This document shows positions 40,886 to 50,151 of a stretch of DNA of 64,000 nucleotides, piece after piece. Source of the stretch: Alkalihalobacillus pseudalcaliphilus. GTDB taxonomy: Bacteria > Bacillota > Bacilli > Bacillales > Bacillaceae_D. Every line of letters begins with the position of its first letter. Position 1 is the stretch's first letter. The translations under genes were made by a program, and so were the position numbers. Under the pieces are notes generated by a model, which worked only from the letters and a program-made list of their open reading frames with translations, was not told where the DNA came from and ran no database searches. Location: positions 109,044-173,043 of the forward strand of contig NZ_JAQQWS010000008.1 of NCBI RefSeq assembly GCF_028610675.1, given 5' to 3'.

Positions 40886-42601
40886 ATGAAAATGCAAGCG
40901 CTTCCATCTGTAAGTGGAAATCATAACTTAAAAGACTATGATGAGGCTGCCCAAAACTTTAATTGGGAGGCAGTAACACAGAATTTCTCTTGGTATGAAA
41001 CAGGAAAAGTAAACTTAGCATATGAAGCGATTGACCGTCATGCAGAAGGTGAAAAGGGGTCTAAAATTGCTCTTTATTACAGTGATGCTAAACGAGATGA
41101 ATCGTTTACATATGAAGATTTGAAACATAATTCTAACAAAGCTGCTAATGTTCTTAAGGATGTTGGCGTAACGAAAGGTGACCGAGTATTTATTTTTATG
41201 CCGCGTTCACCAGAATTATATTTTGCTTTACTTGGAACGATTAAATTAGGGGCTATTGTTGGTCCGTTATTTGAAGCATTTATGGAAGGTGCCGTACGTG
41301 ATCGCTTAGAAGATAGTGAAGCGAAAGTACTTGTTACAACACCGGCATTACTTGAGCGAGTGCCAGTTGGAGATTTACCAAACTTAGAAAAAATCTTAGT
41401 TGTCGATGATCAAGTTAAAGAGGATGATAAAGTCGTTGATTTCTTAGCACAATTTGAAAAAGCTAGCGATCAATTAGATATCGAATGGGTAGATTTAGAG
41501 GATCCATTAATTCTTCATTATACATCGGGTTCTACCGGTAAACCAAAGGGTGTCCTACATGTTCATAATGCAATGATTCAACATTATCAAACAGCTAAAT
41601 GGGTTTTAGATTTAAAAGATGATGATATTTATTGGTGTACAGCTGATCCGGGCTGGGTAACAGGTACATCTTATGGAATTTTTGGACCGTGGCTTGCTGG
41701 AGTAACGAATGTTGTTAAAGGTGGTCGTTTTAGTCCAGACGATTGGTATGAGGCATTACAGCAATATAATGTAACGGTATGGTACAGTGCACCAACGGCA
41801 TTTAGAATGTTGATGAGTGCAGGTGACGCTATTGTGAAAAAGTACGATTTATCAAACCTTCGACATGTAGCGAGTGTTGGTGAACCATTAAACCCTGAGG
41901 TCATTCGTTGGGGGATGAAAGTATTTGAAAAGAGAATTCATGATACATGGTGGATGACGGAAACGGGTGCTCAGTTGATTTGTAACTACCCAACCATGGA
42001 GATTCGTCCGGGATCTATGGGTAAACCAATTCCAGGTGTTGAGGCTGCGATTATTGACAACCAAGGTCATGTTTTACCTCCAAATCGCATGGGGAATTTA
42101 GCGATTAAAAAAGGTTGGCCGTCGATGATGAGAGCCATTTGGAAGAATGAACCTAAATATAATAGCTATTTCGAAATTGATGGCTGGTATGTCTCAGGTG
42201 ACTCTGCTTATATGGATGAGGATGGTTACTTCTGGTTCCAAGGACGGGTTGATGATGTCATCATGACTTCTGGTGAGCGTGTTGGTCCATTTGAAGTAGA
42301 AAGTAAATTAGTCGAACATCCAGCGATCGCTGAAGCTGGTGTCATTGGAAAGCCTGACCCTGTACGTGGTGAGATTATTAAAGCATTCATCGCTTTACGT
42401 GATGGCTATGAAGTGACAGATGAATTAAGAGAAGAGATTCGTGTCTTTGTTAAAAATGGTTTATCTGCTCATGCAGCACCAAGAGAAATTGAATTTAGAG
42501 ATAAGTTACCAAAAACTCGTAGTGGTAAAATCATGAGACGTGTCTTAAAGGCATGGGAGCTTGATTTACCAACAGGTGACTTATCAACAATGGAAGATTA
42601 A
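40886..42601 (+). CDS. acsA: Acetyl-CoA synthetase
   Basis: A 571-residue AMP-forming synthetase. HYTSGSTGKPKG (about residue 211) is the phosphate-binding loop; GWYVSGDSAYMDEDGYFWF and a C-terminal KTRSGKIMRR follow. The Lys of SGKI is at about residue 548, corresponding to the B. subtilis Lys-549 acetylated by AcuA. It converts acetate, ATP and CoA to acetyl-CoA in the cytosol. I chose the ATG at 40886 after AGAGGAAG, giving 571 residues against 572 in B. subtilis. A cre-like site overlaps codons 3-7. The strong terminator downstream makes it monocistronic. Confidence 0.95.
   Translation: MKMQALPSVSGNHNLKDYDEAAQNFNWEAVTQNFSWYETGKVNLAYEAIDRHAEGEKGSKIALYYSDAKRDESFTYEDLKHNSNKAANVLKDVGVTKGDRVFIFMPRSPELYFALLGTIKLGAIVGPLFEAFMEGAVRDRLEDSEAKVLVTTPALLERVPVGDLPNLEKILVVDDQVKEDDKVVDFLAQFEKASDQLDIEWVDLEDPLILHYTSGSTGKPKGVLHVHNAMIQHYQTAKWVLDLKDDDIYWCTADPGWVTGTSYGIFGPWLAGVTNVVKGGRFSPDDWYEALQQYNVTVWYSAPTAFRMLMSAGDAIVKKYDLSNLRHVASVGEPLNPEVIRWGMKVFEKRIHDTWWMTETGAQLICNYPTMEIRPGSMGKPIPGVEAAIIDNQGHVLPPNRMGNLAIKKGWPSMMRAIWKNEPKYNSYFEIDGWYVSGDSAYMDEDGYFWFQGRVDDVIMTSGERVGPFEVESKLVEHPAIAEAGVIGKPDPVRGEIIKAFIALRDGYEVTDELREEIRVFVKNGLSAHAAPREIEFRDKLPKTRSGKIMRRVLKAWELDLPTGDLSTMED
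40893..40906 (+). promoter_or_regulatory. Candidate CcpA binding site (cre) in the start of acsA
   Basis: TGCAAGCGCTTCCA fits the relaxed cre consensus TGNAANCGNTNNCA at all fixed positions and contains the central AAGCGCTT. It lies about 38 bases downstream of the predicted start point. CcpA repression of acsA is known in B. subtilis. Confidence 0.5.
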
Positions 42602-42613
42602 GAGATATACCGA

Positions 42614-42655
42614 TAACCTGATGATAGAGCCTAGCTCTATCATCAGGTTTTTTAG
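42614..42655 (+). terminator. Terminator after acsA
   Basis: A 16-bp stem, AACCTGATGATAGAGC / GCTCTATCATCAGGTT, with a three-base loop and T-run. Confidence 0.95.
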
Positions 42656-42764
42656 TGTGAGAAGAATATGACTAATGCTGTTGTCATCCCGCTTTGAGGA
42701 CAACCAAAACAGTAAAGGCCTCCGTAACAATTCGTTAAGGACCTTTTACGTCATTAAATGTCAC

Positions 42765-42812
42765 AAAAAAAGCCACTGACAAGGTATGGAGTCCATGTCA
42801 GCGGCTTTTCTA
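42765..42812 (-). terminator. Terminator after the penicillin-binding protein gene
   Basis: On the minus strand AAAAGCCGCTGACAT pairs with GTCAGTGGCTTTTTTT. A second, weaker GTAAAGG/CCTTTTAC hairpin lies at about 42714-42750. Confidence 0.88.
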
Positions 42813-42824
42813 CTTTAAAAATCG

Positions 42825-45740
42825 TTATTCATCTTCAGCGTCGTCGTCATCTTCGTTCTCTTCATTTTCTTGTTGTCGACGTTCTTCCTCTTCGCGTTCT
42901 TTTCTTTCTTCTTCTTCACGTTGTTTCCGTTCTTCCTCTTCACGTTCTTTTCTCTCTTGTTCTGCTTGGTTCTGTTTTTCTTCTTCGCTTATCCAATCGC
43001 CGCCACGTGCGACATCAGAAGGAGAAGATTCATTTCCGGTTGTATCAACAGCAGTTACCACATAAGCTCTTGAACCACCACCACTTACGTTATAACTGGT
43101 TGTCGTATTCATTTTAACATCGGCAATTTTCCTGAAATCATTACTGCCACTGCTTGCCGCATATACACGATAACCGACAATATCACTAGCTCCATGTTTA
43201 CTCCAAGAAAGATTAGAGCCACTAATGGACACACCAGAGACCTTGCCTGGCGAATTTCCATTATTAGGAGCATCATTTTGTGGGACGATATTTTTCATAT
43301 TATCCGGCAAATACTTACTAATATCATCAATATTCCATCGATCAAAGGAAACCGTTATACCTTGTTCAGTAAATTCAACGGGGGTATTACTTAAGGCACG
43401 ATAATTTTTCCCGTCAATGGTTACAAAACGTGCAGTACCACTACTATCTTGCTGTGATGGTACAAACTTCGAATTAAATAATTCCGATTTCACGTAACCT
43501 GCATCAGAACAAGCCTTAGATGGGAGTGTACCAGTTAACGTACAAACTTGTCGACTTACTATGCCATCTGGTGCTTGGAATCGTTCACCTGCAGCTAGTA
43601 CGTCAGGACGAATATCGTAAACGGCATTGGCAATATTAGCCCAAAGATTAAGGGTACGGCGGTTATATTCACTGTCTAACTTCATGTTATGCTCATAACC
43701 AGCCCATATGCCAAGTGTCGTTGCTGGGTTAGAGGCAACAAACCAATAATCTCTTTCATCATTGGAAGTACCCGTTTTTCCAGCCCAATCAATATTTCCT
43801 TTTAATTGGCCATTGATTCGTGACGCTGTACCATTACGAATAACCCCTCTCATCATATCTATCATTAAATATGAAGTTTGAGGTGTAAAAATATCTGTCG
43901 TTTGTACTTCGTGTTTATAGATGGTTTGACCATCTCTTGTTTCAATGGATTGAATCATATAGGATTCACTACGCTTGCCATTGTTTGCGAAAGTTGTGTA
44001 AGCATTAACGTTATCTTCTACCGTAATATCAAGCGGTCCCAAAACCGTTGACTCGTAGATACCGTGGCTTAAAGTCGTATGAAAACCTAATTTATCAAAG
44101 TATTCTCGGTTGATGTCATTTTGGACCGTATTAAAAGCTCGGACAGCAGGTACATTTCGCGACTGCTCGATTGATTGTCTAACTGTTAATAAGCCTTTAT
44201 AGCTGTTATCAAAGTTAGTAACAGGTTTTGCTTCTCGATCGTTATAATTCTCAGGTGTATCTGGAATGACAAATCCAGGTTGAACGGTACCGGTATCCAT
44301 TCCAGGTGCATAGGCAAGTAATGGCTTCATCGTAGAACCAGTCGGGCGTCCTTTCATCGTCGCAAAATTAAAGTCCTGCGTAGAACTCTTTTCATTACGT
44401 CCACCAACAAAACCTAATATGGCTCCCGTTTGGTTATCAGTCAAAACGACGCCTAGTTGCTGTTGTTGACTTGTAATTTCAGGATCGATAGGACTTGCTT
44501 TATCTCGACCGAAGAGATTCTCATTGGCGTTGGCCGCTTCTTGCATCACATCATAAATCTCTTTATCAATCGTTGTGCGAATAACATAGCCATTTCTTCT
44601 TAAATCCTGACGTGCGCTATGGCGGTATTCATTTTGAATGGAACGAATGTTTTCTATTTCTTCTTGTTGTTCTACCTCATCTTCGATTTCACGAGCCTCT
44701 GAAAGGAGAGCGGCTATATCTACGTCATCTTCTTCCATTTTTTTGTTAGCTAAAATAATCGTAGAGCGGTTTAATATATCAGTTGTTAAATAACGATAGT
44801 CTTGTAGTGGAGAAGCGACTGCACCAGTTAGGTTCTTACGAATATCGTAAGCGAGTGCTTCCTCATATTCTTGCTCCGTAATATAGCCTTCTTCATGCAT
44901 ATTACGTAGGACCGTTTTCATGCGGTTGAGTCCAGCGTCAAAGTTCTCTTTTACTTCACCGGAGCTTGTAAATGGTGTATATCCAAACGGGCTTTGTGGT
45001 AATCCTGCAAGAAAGGCCGCTTGAGGAATATTCACATCTTTAGCGTCCACACCAAAAACCCCTTGGGCAGCAGCCTGGACACCGGCGACTTGGCGACCTG
45101 ATGCATTTCGACCAAATGGAACGACATTAAGGTAAGCTTCTAAAATGTCATCTTTGTCCATGAATTGTTCAAGTCTAAGTGCAAGTAAAATCTCCGTTGC
45201 TTTCCGATCAAAGGATACTTCACTTGTTAAAATCTGTTGTTTAATTAATTGTTGTGTCAGTGTACTACCACCAGTTTGAACACTAGAATTAGCAAACTCT
45301 TGCAAGGTCGCTCGCAAAATAGCTTTAGGTACAATACCATCGTGTTCATAAAAATGTTCATCTTCTGTGGCAATAAGTGCATGTATAACATGATCAGAGA
45401 CTTCAGAGATGGATATTTCCTCTCGCTCTAATTCGGTTGGGACTTTGCCTAAATACACATCATCAGAGAAATATATTTCACTCGTTTCTTCATAGTCGTA
45501 AATATCGACGAGCATTTCATCATGTGCTCGTAACGGTTCATCTGCTACTAACGAAGCGAAATATCCAGCAAAAGCTCCTCCGGCAAAGAAGAGCGACATT
45601 GTACCAAATATGATTAAGATTAATAAGAGATTCCACAATACTTGATAGGTAATGCCGATATTACGAATAATCTTTCGTTGGTGTAACCAGTCCGTAAACG
45701 ACTGAAGACGTTCGGAAATAGCTGAAAAGAAATTTTTCAT
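42825..45740 (-). CDS. Class A penicillin-binding protein (PBP1A family) with FN3 domain and charged tail
   Basis: A 971-residue bifunctional peptidoglycan synthase: cytosolic N-terminus, one membrane segment (about residues 30-55), GT51 glycosyltransferase (ATEDEHFYEHDG with catalytic Glu, GGSTLTQQLIKQ) and transpeptidase (STMK active Ser, SRN, KTGTSND). An FN3-like domain follows at about 835-915 and then 55 residues of Glu/Arg repeats ending in Asp and Glu. Domain order resembles B. subtilis PonA, but the tail differs from what I recall. GAGGAGGT supports the ATG at 45740. It is divergent from tyrS. The 75 bases between its start and the tyrS -35 hold its promoter, which I could not define. 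Confidence 0.88.
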   Translation of the reverse strand: MKNFFSAISERLQSFTDWLHQRKIIRNIGITYQVLWNLLLILIIFGTMSLFFAGGAFAGYFASLVADEPLRAHDEMLVDIYDYEETSEIYFSDDVYLGKVPTELEREEISISEVSDHVIHALIATEDEHFYEHDGIVPKAILRATLQEFANSSVQTGGSTLTQQLIKQQILTSEVSFDRKATEILLALRLEQFMDKDDILEAYLNVVPFGRNASGRQVAGVQAAAQGVFGVDAKDVNIPQAAFLAGLPQSPFGYTPFTSSGEVKENFDAGLNRMKTVLRNMHEEGYITEQEYEEALAYDIRKNLTGAVASPLQDYRYLTTDILNRSTIILANKKMEEDDVDIAALLSEAREIEDEVEQQEEIENIRSIQNEYRHSARQDLRRNGYVIRTTIDKEIYDVMQEAANANENLFGRDKASPIDPEITSQQQQLGVVLTDNQTGAILGFVGGRNEKSSTQDFNFATMKGRPTGSTMKPLLAYAPGMDTGTVQPGFVIPDTPENYNDREAKPVTNFDNSYKGLLTVRQSIEQSRNVPAVRAFNTVQNDINREYFDKLGFHTTLSHGIYESTVLGPLDITVEDNVNAYTTFANNGKRSESYMIQSIETRDGQTIYKHEVQTTDIFTPQTSYLMIDMMRGVIRNGTASRINGQLKGNIDWAGKTGTSNDERDYWFVASNPATTLGIWAGYEHNMKLDSEYNRRTLNLWANIANAVYDIRPDVLAAGERFQAPDGIVSRQVCTLTGTLPSKACSDAGYVKSELFNSKFVPSQQDSSGTARFVTIDGKNYRALSNTPVEFTEQGITVSFDRWNIDDISKYLPDNMKNIVPQNDAPNNGNSPGKVSGVSISGSNLSWSKHGASDIVGYRVYAASSGSNDFRKIADVKMNTTTSYNVSGGGSRAYVVTAVDTTGNESSPSDVARGGDWISEEEKQNQAEQERKEREEEERKQREEEERKEREEEERRQQENEENEDDDDAEDE

Positions 45741-45815
45741 AAGATACCTCCTCGTAACAGCCATATTATAGCATAGGATAAAGAAAGTGCCTATCCTTTA
45801 TCCAAATATTCCTAT

Positions 45816-45845
45816 TTGACATTTGTCTTATAAGTATGGTAAAAA
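45816..45845 (+). promoter_or_regulatory. Candidate tyrS promoter
   Basis: A perfect -35 TTGACA at 45816-45821. The -10 is weak: TAAAAA at 45840-45845 with an 18-bp spacer. Confidence 0.4.
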
Positions 45846-45864
45846 GGAATCAATTCAATTATTA

Positions 45865-46098
45865 AACACGTTTGCTAAGAAAGGTATATAGGTGGAATCA
45901 TTTTAGTAGCAAAAAGAGAGCTGATGGTTGGTGTGAATCAGCACGAGATGATTTTAAATTACAGACCTGGAGCATTTTTCTTGTGAGTAGCAAGAAACGG
46001 TTACGCCGTTATCGTCTTGAGTGGAGGCTTATTTTGTCAGCTTCAATTAGGGTGGTACCGCGATAACCTCGTCCCTGTTTTGGGAGGAGGCTTTTTTG
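45865..46098 (+). ncRNA. T-box riboswitch leader of tyrS (tyrosine)
   Basis: The T-box core AGGGTGGTACCGCG is at 46049-46062. It is followed by a terminator hairpin (CCTCGTCCC / GGGAGGAGG, then six T residues, 46067-46097). Upstream, AGAGAGCTGATGGTTGGTG and GAATCAGC form the distal part of stem I, and GGTTACGCCGTTATC a stem III-type hairpin. The likely specifier codon is TAC (Tyr) at 45960-45962, in AAATTACAGA. Uncharged tRNA-Tyr should stabilise the antiterminator and allow tyrS transcription. Confidence 0.93.
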
Positions 46099-46121
46099 TG
46101 TTTTAAAAAGGAGGAATAAAC

Positions 46122-47357
46122 ATGGAAGAATTAAAATTAACAGCAGAACAAGAACAAGAGGTGACACGACAGGTCCAACTATTGCAACGAGGCGTTGTTG
46201 AGATTATTCCCGAGGACGAATTTCGTAAAAAAATTGCTAAATCTGTTGTAACAGGAAAACCACTAAATATTAAGTTAGGCATGGACCCTTCAGCTCCAGA
46301 CGTTCATATAGGTCACACGGTAGTTCTACACAAGTTGAGACAGTTCCAAGAATTAGGGCACCATATTCAAATGTTGATTGGTGATTTCACGGGAAGAATT
46401 GGTGATCCAACTGGTAAGTCAGAGACGAGAAAGCCATTAACGAATGAGCAAGTATTGGCAAATGCTCAAACTTATGTGGATCAATACGGAAAAATTTTAG
46501 ACATGGATAAGGCGAGCTTACTTTATAATTCAGACTGGCTGCAAAAATTAAATTTTGAGGATGTCATTCAACTAGCAGGGAATATGACCGTAGCTAGGAT
46601 GCTGGAGCGTGATGATTTTGAAAAACGTTACAAAGCAGGCCAACCAATATCTATTCATGAATTTTTCTACCCGCTTATGCAAGGTTATGACTCAGTAGCT
46701 ATGGAAACAGATATTGAAATTGGTGGGACCGATCAGAAATTCAACTTATTAATGGGCCGACAATTACAAGAATCCTATGGACAAGAAAAACAAATTGTGA
46801 TGACTTTACCTCTGATCGAAGGATTAGATGGGGAACGTAAAATGTCTAAATCATTGCATAACTACATTGGCATTGATGAAGAGCCAAACGAAATTTTTGG
46901 TAAGTCGATGTCGATACCTGACGAGCTCATGGTTAAATACTATAAGTTGGCGACAGATATTCCATTAGATGAGCTTGCGAAGCTTGAAGAAGGCTTAAAA
47001 GATGGCTCCGTGCATCCACGTGACGCGAAGATGAATTTAGGAGCTAAATTTGTTGAAATGTACCACGGTAAAGCACAAGCCGATGAGGCCATTTCTTACT
47101 TTAAAACCGTTTTCCAAAAAGGGGCTCTGCCAGATGATATGCCTGAGGTTAAATGGGAGGGCGAGGCTTCACTTTGGATCGTAGACTTGTTAGTTTCATT
47201 AAACCTTCAATCATCAAAAGGAGAAGCAAGGCGTATGATTCAAAATGGTGGCGTGAAGTTGAACGGTGAAAAGGTCGATGATGTTCAATTACAAGTCGAT
47301 GTTCAATCAGGTCTCATCATACAAGTAGGCAAAAGAAAGTTTGTAAAAATTGTATAG
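46122..47357 (+). CDS. tyrS: Tyrosyl-tRNA synthetase (TyrZ-type)
   Basis: A 411-residue class I synthetase. The HIGH motif is at residues 62-65 (DPSAPDVHIGHT) and KMSKS at about 240-244; a C-terminal S4-like RNA-binding domain (GEARRMIQNGGVKLNGEKV) follows. It charges tRNA-Tyr. The motifs are those of the TyrZ branch; the usual B. subtilis TyrS reads DPTADSLHIGH and KFGKT. The locus (after acsA, near rpsD) is nevertheless that of tyrS. AAGGAGG precedes the ATG. Regulation is by the T-box leader just upstream. Confidence 0.92.
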   Translation: MEELKLTAEQEQEVTRQVQLLQRGVVEIIPEDEFRKKIAKSVVTGKPLNIKLGMDPSAPDVHIGHTVVLHKLRQFQELGHHIQMLIGDFTGRIGDPTGKSETRKPLTNEQVLANAQTYVDQYGKILDMDKASLLYNSDWLQKLNFEDVIQLAGNMTVARMLERDDFEKRYKAGQPISIHEFFYPLMQGYDSVAMETDIEIGGTDQKFNLLMGRQLQESYGQEKQIVMTLPLIEGLDGERKMSKSLHNYIGIDEEPNEIFGKSMSIPDELMVKYYKLATDIPLDELAKLEEGLKDGSVHPRDAKMNLGAKFVEMYHGKAQADEAISYFKTVFQKGALPDDMPEVKWEGEASLWIVDLLVSLNLQSSKGEARRMIQNGGVKLNGEKVDDVQLQVDVQSGLIIQVGKRKFVKIV

Positions 47358-47368
47358 CAAATATGATG

Positions 47369-47398
47369 ACGGTCTCTAAGTTAGAGGCCGTATCTTTA
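47369..47398 (+). terminator. Probable terminator after tyrS
   Basis: ACGG-t-CTCTAA / TTAGAG-g-CCGT hairpin with a single-base loop and a modest T-rich tail. Confidence 0.55.
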
Positions 47399-47437
47399 TG
47401 GAGATTCGTAAAAGAAACGAGCTAGGGGTGTGCATGC

Positions 47438-47818
47438 ATGAAGCTTATTTTTTTGGTCGGTACAATCGGTCTACTTGTGTTATATTATGGAATCGGATCG
47501 TGGATTCATCAAAATTTTATTCCTTTTGTTCCTGGTAGTTTAATAGGTATGCTTCTCATGTTTGTAACGTTAATAGTAGGGAAGGACAAACTTTATAATA
47601 GGGGCAAAAAAGGGGCGAGTCTGCTCATTATGTATTTACCACTTTTTTTCGTTCCCGTTACAGTAGGTATCATTGAATATTCGGAGCTATTATCAGGCGT
47701 AGGTCTCTTTCTTTCTATGACTTTATTATTAAGTACGATCGTCGTGTTAACGATTACTTCTTTATTGATTGAAAAAAGTGTGAAGAACAAAGGAGTATTG
47801 AGGGAGAGAGATCAATGA
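47438..47818 (+). CDS. CidA/LrgA-family holin-like protein
   Basis: A 126-residue protein with four hydrophobic segments. FVPGSLIGMLLMFVTLIVG and LLIMYLPLFFVPVTVGII are the conserved CidA/LrgA blocks. Such proteins pair with LrgB/CidB and have been linked to murein hydrolase release, overflow metabolism and pyruvate uptake. AGGGGTG precedes the ATG. It overlaps the LrgB-like gene by four bases (ATGA), so the pair is translationally coupled. Whether it acts as cid or lrg cannot be decided without its regulator, which is not adjacent. Confidence 0.88.
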   Translation: MKLIFLVGTIGLLVLYYGIGSWIHQNFIPFVPGSLIGMLLMFVTLIVGKDKLYNRGKKGASLLIMYLPLFFVPVTVGIIEYSELLSGVGLFLSMTLLLSTIVVLTITSLLIEKSVKNKGVLRERDQ

Positions 47819-48495
47819 TAATAGCTTTCATGTGGTGCTTGATAACCGTAACTATTTATTTAGTTAGTTTACACTTTTATAGAAAAACAAAGTGGAGCTT
47901 ACTGTTACCTGTCTTTTTTTCTACACTAGTCATTATCATGTTACTGTTAGTATTTGACATACCATTTTCGACCTATCATTCAGGTGGTCGTTTCGTTGAT
48001 TTCTTTTTAGGACCAGCGATTGTTGCACTTAGCTTTCCTTTGTATGCTCATCGAAAAAGATTATTGAAAATATTACCTACTATCTTCTTTTGGTTAACAG
48101 TTGCGTCATTTCTAGCGATGTTGTCAGGTACATTTCTACTCTGGCTTTTTGATGTCCGCTTGGATTTGATTACGTCGATGTTATTAAGAAATACAACAGC
48201 AGCGATCGCTATTGAGCTCGCCCATATGTATGGAGGTATAGCATCCTTTACAGCAGCTTTATGTACAATTTCTGGTATGATTGGGGCTATTATGGGACCC
48301 TATATTTTTAAAAAAGCAAAAATAGAAACAGTGTTGGCAAAGGGAATTTCGATGGGGGCAATTGCTCATGCAATTGGAACAGCTAGATTGATGGAATTTG
48401 ACGATGAGGCAGGGGCTATAAGCACGTTATCCTTTTTACTCATGGCGATTGTCGCTACTTGTTTGACTCCCTTATTTCTCTGGTTTTATTCATAA
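47815..48495 (+). CDS. LrgB/CidB-family membrane protein
   Basis: A 226-residue polytopic membrane protein with about six to seven segments. FLGPAIVALSFPLYAHRK, LLRNTTAAIAIEL and GISMGAIAHAIGTARLME are LrgB signatures. It works with the CidA/LrgA-like protein encoded immediately upstream. Length matches the family (about 230). A bidirectional terminator follows, separating it from the transporter substrate-binding protein. Confidence 0.9.
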   Translation: MIIAFMWCLITVTIYLVSLHFYRKTKWSLLLPVFFSTLVIIMLLLVFDIPFSTYHSGGRFVDFFLGPAIVALSFPLYAHRKRLLKILPTIFFWLTVASFLAMLSGTFLLWLFDVRLDLITSMLLRNTTAAIAIELAHMYGGIASFTAALCTISGMIGAIMGPYIFKKAKIETVLAKGISMGAIAHAIGTARLMEFDDEAGAISTLSFLLMAIVATCLTPLFLWFYS

Positions 48496-48534
48496 AAAAA
48501 CTCGCTTCAGGTTCTTTCACCTGAGCGAGTTTTT
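48495..48534. terminator. Bidirectional terminator between the lrgB-like and binding-protein genes
   Basis: AAAACTCGCT / AGCGAGTTTT arms with inner CAGGT/ACCTG pairing, between convergent genes. Confidence 0.92.
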
Positions 48535-48537
48535 AGC

Positions 48538-50151
48538 TTATTCGGCTAGTTTTACATCCTTGAAGAATGGTGTACCGTTGAAGTTAACAAAGAATCCTTC
48601 GGCAATACCATTTAATCCGTGGACAAAGTCTGGGTGGAATAAATAAATCATTGGGACTTCATCTACTAAGATTTCAGAGACTTCTTTATAAGCTTCATAA
48701 CGCTCGTCTTGCTCGGTACTTGTACGTCCGATATCAAGTAACTCATCGACACGATCATTAGCTAAGAATGAACGGTTACCTGGATCTCCAAATTGTGAAG
48801 AGTGGAATAAGTTATATAATCCATAATCTGCATCACCGGTAACTGTCGTCCAACCAAGGACAAATAATTCATGTTCTCCATTGGCAGTCGCTTCAAGGAA
48901 AGCTCCCCACTCTAATGGACGGATGTTTACTGTAATTCCGATTTGTGATAATTGTGTTTGAACAAGCTCAGCGATACCAGCACGCTCTATACTACCTTCA
49001 TTAACAAAAATTGTCGTTTCAAAACCATCAGGGAAACCTGCATCAGTTAGTAATTCTTTAGCCCCTTCGATATCAAAAGGAAGTGGCTCAAGACCTTGGT
49101 AGTTTCCATCAACAGTAGGAGCTAATGGGCCTACAGATGGAACACCTTGACCAGCTAAAATCCCATTGACAACATCTTCTTTGTTAATAGCCATAGCAAT
49201 CGCTTGACGAACTTCTTTAATGTTAAAAGGCTCTTTTTCCATGTTAATTCCTACATAATCCATTCGAGTTCCTTGAACGCGGTTTGTGCTAATATCTGCC
49301 ATTCCTTCAACACGTTCTACATCAGAAGCTCCAACGAGAATTACATTCGCCTCGCCTCTTTCAAGCATCGCAACACGAGTTGGCTGTTCAGGTACTACTT
49401 CCCATGTCAGTGTATCTAGGTAAGGACCTTCACCCCAATAATCTTCATTTTTAACCATTTCGATTGAAGCACCGCGATTCCAGTTTTCTAATTTGAAAGG
49501 ACCGGTACCAATTGGATTTTCCGTTACTTTCGTGCCACCATCATTTTCTGCTTCAATAGCAGATGGAGCAATGATAGAGCCAGCATTATGAGCCAAATGT
49601 CTTGGAAGTGGTGCAAACGGCTCATCGGTTATAATCCTTACATTAAATTCATCAATGACTTCGACCTCGGAAATCATTGATAGAATGACGCGTTTAGGTG
49701 ACGCGAAATCTGGGTCAAGAATACGGTCTAAGGTAATTTTTACAGCATCTGCATTAAAGTCTGTCCCATCATGGAACTTAATTCCTTGACGAAGGGTAAA
49801 ATCCCATGTGTTTTCATCAACTTGCTCAAAAGATTCTGCTAATAAAGGAACTACATCTCCATTTTCATCAAAATCTGTTAACCTTTCAAAAATCTGAGTC
49901 GTTGCATCGTTTGAAGTAGAGTCATTTTGACCATGTGGATCAAGTGTCGGTGCATCTGAAGGGATCGCAATGGTAGCTCCCCCACCTTCAACGGCTACTA
50001 ATTCTTCTGAATCGTCACCACCGTTATCTGTTGAACCTCCTTGATCATCATCAGTATCTCCACCTGTCTCACCACTATTACAAGCGATAAGGACTAAGGC
50101 TAACATTGCAGCCATTAGTAAAAATAACCAACTCTTTCGTGCTGTTTTCAT
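48538..50151 (-). CDS. Oligopeptide-type ABC transporter substrate-binding lipoprotein
   Basis: A 537-residue family 5 extracellular binding protein. A signal peptide ends in a lipobox (LVLIAC), followed by a Gly/Asp/Ser-rich linker, then the binding fold (AIPSDAPTLDPHGQNDSTSN, FTLRQGIKFHDGTDFNADAV). It captures the ligand outside and passes it to the permease. Ligand could be oligopeptide, dipeptide, glutathione or a nickel chelate; close Bacillus relatives are often called glutathione-binding. It is divergent from its likely permease operon by 353 bp. AAGGGGGA precedes the ATG. Confidence 0.9.
   Translation of the reverse strand: MKTARKSWLFLLMAAMLALVLIACNSGETGGDTDDDQGGSTDNGGDDSEELVAVEGGGATIAIPSDAPTLDPHGQNDSTSNDATTQIFERLTDFDENGDVVPLLAESFEQVDENTWDFTLRQGIKFHDGTDFNADAVKITLDRILDPDFASPKRVILSMISEVEVIDEFNVRIITDEPFAPLPRHLAHNAGSIIAPSAIEAENDGGTKVTENPIGTGPFKLENWNRGASIEMVKNEDYWGEGPYLDTLTWEVVPEQPTRVAMLERGEANVILVGASDVERVEGMADISTNRVQGTRMDYVGINMEKEPFNIKEVRQAIAMAINKEDVVNGILAGQGVPSVGPLAPTVDGNYQGLEPLPFDIEGAKELLTDAGFPDGFETTIFVNEGSIERAGIAELVQTQLSQIGITVNIRPLEWGAFLEATANGEHELFVLGWTTVTGDADYGLYNLFHSSQFGDPGNRSFLANDRVDELLDIGRTSTEQDERYEAYKEVSEILVDEVPMIYLFHPDFVHGLNGIAEGFFVNFNGTPFFKDVKLAE

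Noticed and set aside
42758..43117. 119-codon plus-strand frame opposite the PBP tail
   Set aside because: Its hydrophobic repeats are simply the complement of the Glu/Arg repeat; it lies over the PBP terminator.
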